DNA from: an uncultured Oscillospiraceae bacterium
GTDB taxonomy: Bacteria > Bacillota > Clostridia > Oscillospirales > Oscillospiraceae
Direction of reading: 5' to 3'
Length of the DNA stretch: 16,112 bases
Assembly: GCA_900756575.1 (NCBI GenBank)
Contig: CAAEKQ010000138.1
Location: 1 to 16,112, forward strand
Under the pieces are notes generated by a model. The model was not told where the DNA came from and did no database searches. It saw only the letters and a list, made by a program, of their open reading frames with translations. Of the stretch, positions 1 to 6,357 are shown piece by piece. Each line of letters begins with the position of its first letter. Position 1 is the stretch's first letter. Position numbers and translations under genes: made by a program.

Positions 1-1
1 A

Positions 2-136
2 GCCATCTATGATCCTGCTTCCCGCCGAGGGGATACCGTAGATCAGGCTATGGATGATCTTCAATCGTCAGGGAAACCGTATCTCATGATCCACCCGGAC
101 ACATTGGAATTGCAGCTCTGCCAAGTGAGCCATTGA
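2..136 (+). CDS. C-terminal fragment of an unidentified protein (partial at 5' end)
   Basis: An open frame enters from the left edge in frame 2 and ends at TGA (134-136), giving 44 visible residues. The run reads AIYDPASRRGDTVDQA, then an acidic stretch, then GKPYLMIHP. The pattern 'A-[IV]-[YW]-D-x-x-S-x-x-G-[DT]...A...GKP-hydrophobic' resembles the last strand-helix-strand of Rossmann-like SLOG/LOG or DUF2493-type proteins, but this rests on a short remembered pattern and is only a suggestion. A hairpin that may be its terminator follows about 11 nt after the stop. Whether it is a mobile-element gene or a host gene cannot be decided from the visible part. Confidence 0.5.
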   Translation, partial: AIYDPASRRGDTVDQAMDDLQSSGKPYLMIHPDTLELQLCQVSH

Positions 137-146
137 TTACGCACAC

Positions 147-195
147 AGCCACCTGCGTCAGCCGTTACGGCCGGATTCAGGTGGCTGCTTATAAT
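147..195 (+). terminator. Probable intrinsic terminator after the left-edge gene
   Basis: Perfect 9-bp inverted repeat AGCCACCTG (147-155) / CAGGTGGCT (178-186). A small GCCG-TTA-CGGC stem (161-171) lies inside the loop. It is followed by a weak T/A-rich tail (GCTTATAATATTT). The position just after a stop codon supports a terminator; the imperfect U-tract lowers confidence. Confidence 0.45.
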
Positions 196-223
196 ATTTC
201 AGTTGGCAACAATATGAATCAAT

Positions 224-252
224 TTGACAAAACGGCATTTATCCTATATACT
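224..252 (+). promoter_or_regulatory. Sigma-A promoter driving the SAM riboswitch leader
   Basis: TTGACA (224-229), a 17-bp spacer, then TATACT (247-252): a near-consensus vegetative promoter. The predicted start near 259 lies about 40 nt before the riboswitch aptamer, so the aptamer would be transcribed in the right orientation. The spacer is AT-rich, unlike the GC-rich genes to the right. Confidence 0.8.
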
Positions 253-300
253 GAATGAACAATGTGAGCATGCAGCATTGTACCGCATAAGTCCATACCA

Positions 301-386
301 ACCTATAAAGAGATGCGCGAGGGACAAGCCCGATGACCGCACGGCAACCTCCCAGAGAGAAAGGTGCCAACGCTTGCACGATAGGT
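301..386 (+). promoter_or_regulatory. SAM-I (S-box) riboswitch aptamer
   Basis: The S-box core is seen in order: P1 5' strand ACCTAT (301-306), AAAGAGA (307-313), GAGGGAC (319-325), GCCCGATGA (328-336), GGCAACC (343-349), AAAGGTGCCAA (360-370) and P1 3' strand ATAGGT (381-386). P1 is a perfect 6-bp helix. P3 forms between GGCAACC and GGTGCC (363-368). The family binds S-adenosylmethionine and turns downstream genes off when SAM is abundant. The segment after the conserved GGTGCCAA is short, so a SAM-I/IV-type variant is possible; membership of the SAM clan is well supported. The regulated gene is the 67-aa ORF at 479. Confidence 0.87.
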
Positions 387-414
387 AATATCCTGTCTCG
401 CGACGGGAATTTTT
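381..414 (+). terminator. Riboswitch expression platform: terminator with competing antiterminator
   Basis: Terminator: CCTGTC (392-397), loop TCGC, GACGGG (402-407), then AATTTTT (408-414). Competing antiterminator: ATAGG (381-385) can pair with CCTGT (392-396) around TAATAT. ATAGG is also the 3' strand of aptamer helix P1. The three helices are therefore mutually exclusive: SAM-bound P1 frees CCTGTC for the terminator, while ligand-free RNA forms the antiterminator and reads on. This is the classical S-box transcriptional OFF switch, read directly from base pairing. Confidence 0.8.
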
Positions 415-478
415 GCACCCTTTTTCCGGGAGAACAATGGAAAAAATCAAAAATTATGCAAATCAAGGAGTGTTTTTT

Positions 479-682
479 ATGGAAAAATGGGCAATTGGTG
501 TCGCGAAAAAGGACATGGAAATCGTAGCAGTGAATACGTCGAAAGAAACGATAATGGAGGCGGCGCAGCAGTATAAAGACATCCCGCGTTCTACGGCAAC
601 CGTGTGTATATTTACCGCTGATTTCGATGAGCAAAATCAGAGAACCGGCAATCGGATGCGACTCTATGAGATTATCAACTGA
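479..682 (+). CDS. Small conserved-looking protein of unknown function, under SAM riboswitch control
   Basis: 67 residues, beginning MEKWAIGVAKKD and ending MRLYEIIN. The start is set by AAGGAG (465-470), 8 nt before ATG 479; an in-frame ATG at 437 has no comparable site. The protein is soluble, with no signal peptide or membrane segment. It has two short strand-like segments (WAIGVAKKDMEIVAVN and ATVCIFTADFDE) either side of a helix, then a closing MRLYEI strand. Similar short proteins are remembered from Firmicute mobile elements, but no family is assigned. It is the only ORF between the S-box terminator and the next gene-poor segment. A role in methionine/SAM metabolism is implied only by the switch. 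No methionine-biosynthesis or transport gene follows. Confidence 0.6.
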   Translation: MEKWAIGVAKKDMEIVAVNTSKETIMEAAQQYKDIPRSTATVCIFTADFDEQNQRTGNRMRLYEIIN

Positions 683-891
683 GGGAACCGTATAAGCCCG
701 GCATGGAATGCCACCGGAAGACGAGGCACTTCCTCGCCGCTGCGGTGTTCCAAATTGGTTCGTGACTTATATGAAAAACGTCCGCTATCTGTTTCTAACG
801 GGACATTGTATTGACCGGTTGCTGAGAATGTGCGCGCAGGAAATGTAAGGCTGTAATATGATTAATACCCCATTATACCCAAATTGTGAAG
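683..891. other. Gene-poor spacer with two small hairpins
   Basis: No convincing gene is seen. Two perfect short hairpins occur: GGCAT-GGA-ATGCC (700-712) and CGAGG-CACTT-CCTCG (722-736). Neither has a U-tract, so they are weak terminator candidates for the 67-aa gene. The segment carries the possible YqfD-like fragment at 771-848 and then AT-rich sequence up to the IS-like end at 892. Confidence 0.5.
771..848 (+). pseudogene. Possible remnant of a sporulation protein YqfD-type N-terminus
   Basis: ATG 771 opens a 25-codon frame closed by TAA (846-848). It contains LFLTGHCIDRLLRMC. The arrangement T-G-x-x-I-[DE]-R-L-L-x-x-C matches what I remember of the start of Bacillus YqfD (LTGRGIERLLNEC). 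No clear ribosome binding site precedes it, and the rest of a YqfD protein (several hundred residues) is absent. If real, it is a dead fragment left by rearrangement. The match is short and from memory, so coincidence is quite possible. Confidence 0.22.
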
Positions 892-907
892 TGACCCCAA
901 AAAGTTA
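892..907 (+). mobile_element. Solitary IS3-family-like terminal sequence
   Basis: TGACCCCAAAAAGTTA resembles the outer tip of IS3/IS150-group inverted repeats, whose ends commonly begin TGACCCC(A/G)AAAAGTTA. The orientation would place the element body to the right, where instead the MITE-like element and then OYE1 are found. No orfA/orfB and no partner repeat are seen, so at most this is a scar. Confidence 0.3.
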
Positions 908-1070
908 GGGCAATGCCGCACAAATCGGCAAGAGAGCCTGACGCGAGGTTTTTCAGCAGAAAAGGTGTAAAACCGTAGGAATGCTCTGTGTATTTCAAGG
1001 TTTTGCAAACGAATTTCTGGCGAAAAAGATCTGCCAAAATTCGAAGACGCATTTGTGCGGTGTTGCCCTA
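906..1070. mobile_element. MITE-like element with TA target duplication
   Basis: The 18-bp terminal inverted repeats are GGGCAATGCCGCACAAAT (908-925) and ATTTGTGCGGTGTTGCCC (1051-1068), matching at 16 of 18 positions. Both are flanked outside by TA (906-907 and 1069-1070). The interior arms pair imperfectly further in, for example CAGCAGAAA (954-962) with TTTCTGGCG and AAAACC (969-974) with GGTTTT (999-1004), so the whole 161-bp element can fold as a long hairpin. Size, terminal repeats, TA flanks and lack of coding capacity fit a non-autonomous element mobilised by an IS630/Tc1-mariner-type transposase. The right TA lies in the stop codon of OYE1. Confidence 0.6.
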
Positions 1071-3014
1071 GATCAGCGACGCCGCTGCGAACCCGCTCCG
1101 CAGCGCTGCCTGCATATTGGACGGGATATTGCAGTCGCCCAGCAGCTTAAACTCCGGTGCGCAGTCGCTGTAGCGGAGCGCCTCCGCCTGCAGGGGCAGG
1201 CTTCCGCCGGATACCACCACGCTGTCCGCCGGGACCGTATGCCGAACGCCGTCCTTGTCCGCGTATACCACGCCGTCCGGGCGAATTTCCTTTGTGGCGG
1301 CATTCAAAATAAAGCGGAAGTTCTTTGCCTCAGCACAGGCGTCCAGAACCACCTCACGATAGTGGATCCGGTCACAGTCCGGGGCAATCTCGCTCTGACG
1401 GGAAAGAACGGTAACGGTATGTCCGCACTCGCTTAAGTACAGCGCAGTTTCCGTGCCGGTTTCCGCACCGCCTATGACCACAACGTTCTGCCCCAGCTGT
1501 TCCTGTCTGCCGTAGACATCCAGCGCAAAGGTCACATTTTCCCCATCGATACCGGGAATCGGGAGTCGGTTTGGCTGAACGCCCAGCGCCGCAAACACCA
1601 CATCATAGCCCATGGCCTTCAGCGCCTCCGGAGCAATCACCGTGTTCAGGTGGATCTGAACGCCATTCTTTTCACACTGATGGATCAGCCACTCTTTATA
1701 GTCTTTCAGGGGCCACTTAAAGGAGCTATAGTCCGCATGACACAGCTGACCGCCCAGATGATCCTTCTTTTCATAGAGATCCACGGTATGCCCCTGCTTC
1801 ACCGCGGTCAGCGCTGCCATCATGCCCGCTGGGCCGCCGCCGATCACCGCCACCCGCTTTTTCAGTCCGGAGGGATCCACCATGTGGCTGATTCTTGCCC
1901 GGAGTCCGTGAATGGGATTGACCGAGCAGACATTCAGCCACGGACCGGTCTCATTCTGCACGTGGCACTTGTTGCAGCGAACGCAGGGAATGATATCCTC
2001 GGTATTGCCAGAGAAGATCTTCTTCCCATACTCCGGGTCACAAATCCAGGAGCGCCCCATGGAGATCAGGTCGCAGGTTCCCTCTGCCAAAAAGCGCTCC
2101 ATATGCTCCGGGTTGTGGAAGCCGCCTACCACCTCGATCTTTGCCTGAATTCCGGCGTCCTTCATAGCCCTGGCATAGGGAATGACCAGATAGTTTTCCC
2201 GCGAGGAGTTAAAGCCCGTGGGATGACTATTCATGCAGGTATCTGCACGAATCTGCACCACATCCACGTAGGGCTCCACCATCTTTACAAACTCGATGGT
2301 TTCCTCCTGACTCATACCGGGCATCTCGCCGCTGACGATGATCTCCAGCAGGACATCCGGGCAGGTTTCCTTCACCGCTCTGCACTCCATCACCGCCATG
2401 CGGCAGCGATTTTCCAGACTTCCGCCGAATTTGTCCGTTCTGGTATTCAGGTTCCTGTTCATGAACCGGGACGCCATACAGCAGCCGTAGGCCAGCGGAA
2501 TGGACGCCATCTGGAAGCCGTTCCGATGGAGGTAACGAACCCGATCCCGGATATCCTCCACCATGACCTCGATCTGCGCTTCGGAGATTTCCTTGCCTTC
2601 TTCGGCTTCTTCGTGCTGATCCCAAGCTACTTTTCCGCCTACCACGTTATAGCCGGGCGGCTCATCAGGGCGAACGCCGATACAGGGCATGGCGCCATAG
2701 AATTTAATGATTTCTGCAATTTGGGACATATAGTTTTCTACAGAAGGGTCATCCCGGTCAAAGACGGGATAGCGGCATACGTCCCCCAACGGCGCTTTCC
2801 GCTGAATTTCCTTTTTGCCGAAATAGGGACTGACTGTAACAATTGCTGCACCGCTCTTTGCCAGATCCTCATAATAGGTGATGGTATCCGGCGCAGGATA
2901 GGTTTCAGCACTTTGCAGGAAATGGGGGATGGCATTGGCGGATTCCATGCGGTTCTTTACCACATACTTTCCAATGACCAGTGGGGATAACAGGGTGGGG
3001 AATTTCGTTTCCAT
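1068..3014 (-). CDS. OYE1: FMN/4Fe-4S/FAD NADH:flavin oxidoreductase, 2,4-dienoyl-CoA reductase type
   Basis: 648 residues, close to E. coli FadH (about 670). The start at 3014 is preferred because AGGAG (3023-3027) lies 8 nt upstream; ATG 3020 would leave only 2 nt. The TIM-barrel FMN domain spans about 1-340 (LLSPLVIG near the start; RTDKFGGSLENR near 192; HPTGF near 264; VGG 296-298; MGR 319-321). The 4Fe-4S cysteines are C344, C347, C350 and C363. The FAD motif GGGPAG is at 392-397 and the NAD(P)H motif GGAETG at 515-520; GD near 626 closes the FAD site. In the family, hydride passes from NAD(P)H through FAD and the cluster to FMN, which reduces an activated C=C. The usual HGAH active-site motif is PLAY (173-176), so the substrate is unlikely to be a standard dienoyl-CoA. 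It follows the SBP1 gene in one transcript. TAG stop shared with the MITE border. Confidence 0.9.
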   Translation of the reverse strand: METKFPTLLSPLVIGKYVVKNRMESANAIPHFLQSAETYPAPDTITYYEDLAKSGAAIVTVSPYFGKKEIQRKAPLGDVCRYPVFDRDDPSVENYMSQIAEIIKFYGAMPCIGVRPDEPPGYNVVGGKVAWDQHEEAEEGKEISEAQIEVMVEDIRDRVRYLHRNGFQMASIPLAYGCCMASRFMNRNLNTRTDKFGGSLENRCRMAVMECRAVKETCPDVLLEIIVSGEMPGMSQEETIEFVKMVEPYVDVVQIRADTCMNSHPTGFNSSRENYLVIPYARAMKDAGIQAKIEVVGGFHNPEHMERFLAEGTCDLISMGRSWICDPEYGKKIFSGNTEDIIPCVRCNKCHVQNETGPWLNVCSVNPIHGLRARISHMVDPSGLKKRVAVIGGGPAGMMAALTAVKQGHTVDLYEKKDHLGGQLCHADYSSFKWPLKDYKEWLIHQCEKNGVQIHLNTVIAPEALKAMGYDVVFAALGVQPNRLPIPGIDGENVTFALDVYGRQEQLGQNVVVIGGAETGTETALYLSECGHTVTVLSRQSEIAPDCDRIHYREVVLDACAEAKNFRFILNAATKEIRPDGVVYADKDGVRHTVPADSVVVSGGSLPLQAEALRYSDCAPEFKLLGDCNIPSNMQAALRSGFAAASLI

Positions 3015-3043
3015 AGACATTGCTCCTAATTTCAGATTGCGGA

Positions 3044-3076
3044 GGCAGGGAAATGGATGTCTTCCATCTCCCTGCC
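3044..3076 (-). other. Intercistronic hairpin between SBP1 and OYE1
   Basis: Stem GGCAGGGA (3044-3051) / TCCCTGCC (3069-3076), one A/C mismatch, then ATGGA / TCCAT around a 5-nt loop. On the transcribed minus strand it sits between the SBP1 stop (3090) and the OYE1 ribosome binding site (3027), with no U-tract. It may therefore protect the 3' end of the lipoprotein message after processing and set unequal protein levels, rather than act as a full terminator. Confidence 0.6.
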
Positions 3077-3089
3077 GGGCTGGGGGCTC

Positions 3090-4865
3090 TTATGCCCAAT
3101 ATGCATCGTAGCCTGCCTGATAAATATCCAGAACAGTCTGTAGCCCCATATTGTACTGCTTTTCTACAAAGGCATCCCACTCTGCGTCGATGTCCTTCTG
3201 GCCAAGAATGAATGCAGGGATCATTTCGCTGATATAGGTACCGATATCCGTCAGATGGGTGTTGGCAGTAGTGTTGTCATCCACGGAGATGTAGTTGGTC
3301 ACATAGGTGGGCATCTCCCAGGATTCCGCCAGCGTTGCGGGAGCATTGCTGACCCATACGGTCTGGGTTTCCTTCTGAACCTCTGTATAGTAGTTGTTGT
3401 AGAAGCCGAAGTAATCCAGCAGGCAGGTATAGATACCTGCGCCCAGCATGCCGGTGCGAACGTCATTATAGTTGCCTGCTCGGGGCATATTCGGACAGTC
3501 ATCAAACCAGTCCTTGTTGAGCACGATTTCGCCGTCCACCACGTCATAGCTGGTGCCCTCGATGCCGTAGTTCATCAGGGTCGCGCCCTCGTCGGAGAAC
3601 AGGTAGTCGGTAAACCGGCAGATTTCCTCCAGATACTCAGTATCCGCCAGAATTGCCAAACTGCTGTCGGAGAAGCGGCTGTAGGTGCTGCCGGAGAACA
3701 TCACCTGATCGCCCTTGTTGATGGTAGGCTCGGTCAGAGGCGCAATTGCGAAATTCTCGTCCTCGGCCTGACCGTAGAGGTTGGGGATATGGTTGACATT
3801 GCCGTAGAAGATACCGTAGTCACCGGTCGCCTCGCCGGCATCAAACATATTACGGTCGCTGATGCTCAGGAAGTCGGTGGTGATCAGACCGTCCTCATAC
3901 CACTGATGCATCATCTTAAGGTAATCCCGGAAGCCGTCCTCTACCGTTGCCATCTTAACAGTTCCCTCCTGAGCATAGAGGGGATATTCATTGTCGCTGA
4001 CCCAAAGCTGACCGTTTACGCCGTAGCCGTAGGTCATGCCGCCATAAATGTTCACACCGGAGTTGAGCAGCCGGAGTACGCCATTACCCATGTTATACTC
4101 CTGCTTCATGTCCATCATCACGTTGTGCCAATCGTCATAGGTGGTGATATCGCTGACGTTGTAGCCCAGCTCCTCGGCCCAGTCGGCCCGGATCATGGGG
4201 CCCCACATAACGGGAGCGTTGTCCTTATAGATCTTGGAAATGAAGTTGATGTTGCCGTCCAAATCCGTGCAGTTTCGGAGCAGCACCTCATCCTCGTCCA
4301 GATAGGCCTTATAATTGGGCATATAGTCGTTGATCGCATCGGTCAGGTGCAGGAATACGCCGTCGTTGACACCCGCCTGAATGCCGCCGGGATACTGCTG
4401 GTTGGCATTGTCGATGACGTCGCACCAGTCGCCGGATGCGATCATCAGAGCACACTGGCTACCGTCAAAGTCCGCAAAGGTCCAGTTGATATGGACGTTT
4501 GTGCGTTTTTCCAGTTCCTGCAGGGTGATGTTTTCGCTGATGTCATCCATCATGGACCAGAGATAGCCGATGTCGCCGGTATACCAGTCCAGCTCGATTC
4601 TGTCATCGGAAATGGGGAGCGTGACCGGATAGCTGCCGGGTGCAAGCGCTTCGGTTTCCTCTGTGGATGCCGATGCGGACACTGCCGCACTGGTAACCGC
4701 ATCGTCATTGGCAGGCGCTGCCTCAGACTGGGCTTCCGGCTCCGACGCGGACACTGCCGTGCTTTTTTCAGCCGAAGCCGCTTCACTGGATGTTCCGCCG
4801 CAGCCAGAGATCAGGGAAACCAGCATCATAGCTGCAAGCAGCATGGCGAGAAGTCTCTTTTTCAT
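3090..4865 (-). CDS. SBP1: extracellular solute-binding lipoprotein (family 1, LplA/LipO-like)
   Basis: 591 residues. The start ATG at 4865 has AGGAGGT (4873-4879) 7 nt upstream. The signal peptide MKKRLLAMLL... ends in lipobox LISGC with lipidated Cys22. It is followed by a Ser/Ala/Glu-rich linker to about residue 78, as usual for membrane-tethered Gram-positive binding proteins. The mature domain shows family signatures: SGDWCDVID, DGVFLHLTDAI, MPNYKAYL, DGNINFISKIY and MIRADWAEELG, the order found in large oligosaccharide/lipid-linked-type type 2 binding proteins (about 500-570 residues). It acts outside the membrane, delivering a ligand to an ABC permease, but no permease or ATPase gene lies nearby. 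It is first in the minus-strand unit with OYE1 and divergent from lysR. The ligand is unknown; aromatic/acidic content suggests nothing definite. Confidence 0.9.
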   Translation of the reverse strand: MKKRLLAMLLAAMMLVSLISGCGGTSSEAASAEKSTAVSASEPEAQSEAAPANDDAVTSAAVSASASTEETEALAPGSYPVTLPISDDRIELDWYTGDIGYLWSMMDDISENITLQELEKRTNVHINWTFADFDGSQCALMIASGDWCDVIDNANQQYPGGIQAGVNDGVFLHLTDAINDYMPNYKAYLDEDEVLLRNCTDLDGNINFISKIYKDNAPVMWGPMIRADWAEELGYNVSDITTYDDWHNVMMDMKQEYNMGNGVLRLLNSGVNIYGGMTYGYGVNGQLWVSDNEYPLYAQEGTVKMATVEDGFRDYLKMMHQWYEDGLITTDFLSISDRNMFDAGEATGDYGIFYGNVNHIPNLYGQAEDENFAIAPLTEPTINKGDQVMFSGSTYSRFSDSSLAILADTEYLEEICRFTDYLFSDEGATLMNYGIEGTSYDVVDGEIVLNKDWFDDCPNMPRAGNYNDVRTGMLGAGIYTCLLDYFGFYNNYYTEVQKETQTVWVSNAPATLAESWEMPTYVTNYISVDDNTTANTHLTDIGTYISEMIPAFILGQKDIDAEWDAFVEKQYNMGLQTVLDIYQAGYDAYWA

Positions 4866-4926
4866 TCACAAAACCTCCTGTAGAATTTTCAAAATTCTCA
4901 TTTTTCCCGTACTCGAATACACTCGC

Positions 4927-4955
4927 ATTGTAGCGAAGGACGTTTTCAAAGTCAA
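4927..4955 (-). promoter_or_regulatory. Sigma-A promoter for SBP1-OYE1
   Basis: On the minus strand: TTGACT (4955-4950), a 17-bp spacer, then TACAAT (4932-4927). The predicted start near 4920 gives a 5' UTR of about 55 nt to the ATG at 4865. The -35 hexamer overlaps the left arm of a perfect 10-bp inverted repeat, which suggests regulation by the divergent LysR protein. Confidence 0.75.
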
Positions 4956-5021
4956 CGAAATCGGCGAAACTTGCCCAGACAGAAGTTGCATGTCAGCATA
5001 CGATTTCGTTATAATGTCTGG
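4954..5021. promoter_or_regulatory. Candidate operator region: two inverted repeats between SBP1 and lysR
   Basis: Perfect 10-bp inverted repeat AACGAAATCG (4954-4963) / CGATTTCGTT (5001-5010). Its left arm touches the -35 of the minus-strand promoter and its right arm abuts the -10 of the plus-strand promoter. A second 7-bp repeat, CCAGACA (4975-4981) / TGTCTGG (5015-5021), interleaves with it. LysR-type regulators commonly bind as tetramers to spaced sites in a divergent promoter region, so these arms are the best operator candidates in the window. Binding itself is inferred. Confidence 0.55.
4986..5015 (+). promoter_or_regulatory. Plus-strand promoter upstream of lysR (distal)
   Basis: TTGCAT (4986-4991), an 18-bp spacer, then TATAAT (5010-5015). 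The -10 is perfect. It lies back-to-back with the minus-strand promoter, sharing the inverted-repeat region. The transcript would have a leader of about 165 nt before lysR, containing a small hairpin TGAGC/GCTCA around 5046-5063. Confidence 0.6.
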
Positions 5022-5130
5022 CTCATCGTCCTGCTTTCGGCAGCTGAGCTGAGGGATGCTCATGCGCTGTGGCCATGCCGGGATCCGTTTTCTCACAGGG
5101 CGTTTTACTCCTTCGTCCGAAAATTGTGAC

Positions 5131-5160
5131 TTGCATCTCCCCATGCTTTTGTATTATGAT
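5131..5160 (+). promoter_or_regulatory. Proximal promoter candidate for lysR
   Basis: TTGCAT (5131-5136), an 18-bp spacer, then TATGAT (5155-5160). The predicted start near 5167 leaves a short 5' UTR of about 22 nt containing the GGAGG site at 5177-5181. It is weaker than the distal promoter in its -10 but better placed for the gene. Confidence 0.45.
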
Positions 5161-5188
5161 GAAGAAAACAGCATTTGGAGGGCGAAAC

Positions 5189-6115
5189 ATGAACTTTACA
5201 CAGATCAACTACTTTCTGACCGTCGCAAAATGTCTTAGCTTTACCAAGGCCGCAAATCTTCTGTACGTCTCTCAGCCTGCGCTGAGCCGCCAGATCATCA
5301 TGATGGAGGATGAGCTAGGGGTGAAGCTCTTTGACCGCAATAACCGCAGCCTCCAGCTTACGCCGTCGGGGCGGGTGATGGAGGAGGAGCTGAACACCAT
5401 CTTTCTCAAGTATAAGGGTGCGGTGATCAAAGCAAAGGCGGCGGCGACCAACCTCACCTCCATGCTGCGGGTCGGCATTCTGGACGGGATCGCCGTGGAG
5501 GATCTGCTGTCTGCCCCGCTCCGGGAAATGCAGCAGGATCACCCGAACATTGAGGTGGCACTGTTCTCCTTTGGCTATGAGGAGCTGGTGTCCCGGCTCT
5601 ATGACGGAAGGCTGGATCTGATCTTTACCCGAAAATTCGACGTAGAGCAGCGCAACGACATCGAGTACCGGATCATCGAGAAGACCGAGGACTATCTCAT
5701 TGCCCGAAAGGGCTACCCCCGCAACAACAAGAAGCGCCTTACCGCAAGGGATTTACAGTACGACACCCTGAGCATTGTCACAGAGACTGAGGACGATATG
5801 TCCATCCGCTCTGTAAACGAGTGGTTCCAGCACTGCGAGGTGCTGCCCAAGCTCAAGGAAACCCCCTCCTACCATGCATGTCTCCAATGGGTCAAGGCCG
5901 GACTGAGCGTCACCATTGCGGACCGCAGGAGCATTCTTCCCATAGAGGGCATCGTCAAAATCCCACTGGTTCAGTTCCGTGATCCCAGTCTGGTGCTGGC
6001 CTGGGCAAGCGCAAATTCCAACGAGGCACGGGAATATTTTACGGACATGGTCATGCGGGCAGAGGGCGATCCGGGCAAGGAATACTCTGCCCATGCGGCG
6101 GACCCCTACATGTAG
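5189..6115 (+). CDS. LysR-type transcriptional regulator
   Basis: 308 residues, the usual LysR length. The start at 5189 is chosen for GGAGG (5177-5181) 7 nt upstream and because MNFTQINYFLTVAK is the typical LysR first helix; an in-frame ATG at 5069 would add 40 atypical residues. The winged HTH occupies about 1-60 (SFTKAANLLYVSQPALSRQI, then LGVKLFDRNNRSLQLTPSG). The linker helix is about 61-90 and the effector-binding domain about 92-295, beginning LRVGIL. It is divergent from SBP1-OYE1 and upstream of the OYE2-OYE4 unit, so it probably senses the pathway substrate or a product and activates one or both. Autoregulation is likely from the shared intergenic inverted repeat. It has its own strong terminator. 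The inducer cannot be deduced. Confidence 0.92.
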   Translation: MNFTQINYFLTVAKCLSFTKAANLLYVSQPALSRQIIMMEDELGVKLFDRNNRSLQLTPSGRVMEEELNTIFLKYKGAVIKAKAAATNLTSMLRVGILDGIAVEDLLSAPLREMQQDHPNIEVALFSFGYEELVSRLYDGRLDLIFTRKFDVEQRNDIEYRIIEKTEDYLIARKGYPRNNKKRLTARDLQYDTLSIVTETEDDMSIRSVNEWFQHCEVLPKLKETPSYHACLQWVKAGLSVTIADRRSILPIEGIVKIPLVQFRDPSLVLAWASANSNEAREYFTDMVMRAEGDPGKEYSAHAADPYM

Positions 6116-6188
6116 CTTTTTCCTGATACCAATTTCCAATACGTTCATACGCTTTTGTTATGCCGTATTTTTTTGCGAATAATTTTTA

Positions 6189-6249
6189 CACCAAAACATT
6201 TGAAATGTTCGGAAAACTCCGATATAGTCAAATGTTTTGGTGCTTTTTT
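6189..6249 (+). terminator. Strong intrinsic terminator of lysR
   Basis: Perfect 15-bp inverted repeat: 6189-6203 (CACCAAAACATTTGA) and 6228-6242, with an extra CGGA-AAAC-TCCG stem in the loop (6210-6221). It is followed by CTTTTTTAT. The reverse direction lacks a U-tract, so it works only for plus-strand transcription. It separates lysR from the OYE2 promoter at 6268. Confidence 0.88.
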
Positions 6250-6267
6250 ATAGTTTTTGTGCCGTTC

Positions 6268-6297
6268 TTGACAGTATTTTTCCCCATCCGATATACT
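6268..6297 (+). promoter_or_regulatory. Sigma-A promoter for the OYE2-OYE4-SBP2 unit
   Basis: TTGACA (6268-6273), an 18-bp spacer, then TATACT (6292-6297). It lies right after the lysR terminator. The predicted start near 6304 gives a 5' UTR of about 54 nt to ATG 6358. The 9-mer TCCGATATA occurs here (6287-6295) and also within the terminator loop (6218-6226), a small direct repeat of unknown meaning. Confidence 0.75.
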
Positions 6298-6357
6298 AGA
6301 AGCACACCCGTGAGAACGCTGCGTTCGCCCCAGTCCTCACACAGAAAGGAGCTATCT

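Noticed and set aside
244..634. Minus-strand frames of 68 and 131 codons across the riboswitch
   Set aside because: They are opposite a structured RNA with a matching promoter and terminator on the plus strand, and have no coding signals.
1650..2990. 446-codon open frame opposite OYE1, and similar long frames opposite OYE2-OYE4 (6412-7650, 8395-9858, 10030-11718)
   Set aside because: All are mirror frames of conserved flavoenzyme genes with no ribosome binding site or recognisable domain.
3255..4883. 542-codon open frame on the plus strand opposite SBP1
   Set aside because: Antisense shadow of SBP1: no family motifs, biased Val/Gly/His composition, and it conflicts with the strong SBP1 ribosome binding site and promoter.
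5069..5188. 40-residue N-terminal extension of the LysR protein
   Set aside because: LysR proteins begin at the MNFTQINYF-type helix; ATG 5189 has a good ribosome binding site and a promoter lies inside the extension.
6160..6357. 66-residue N-terminal extension of OYE2
   Set aside because: It would be translated from the lysR terminator hairpin and the OYE2 promoter; the paralogs all begin a few residues before the LSP motif, matching ATG 6358.
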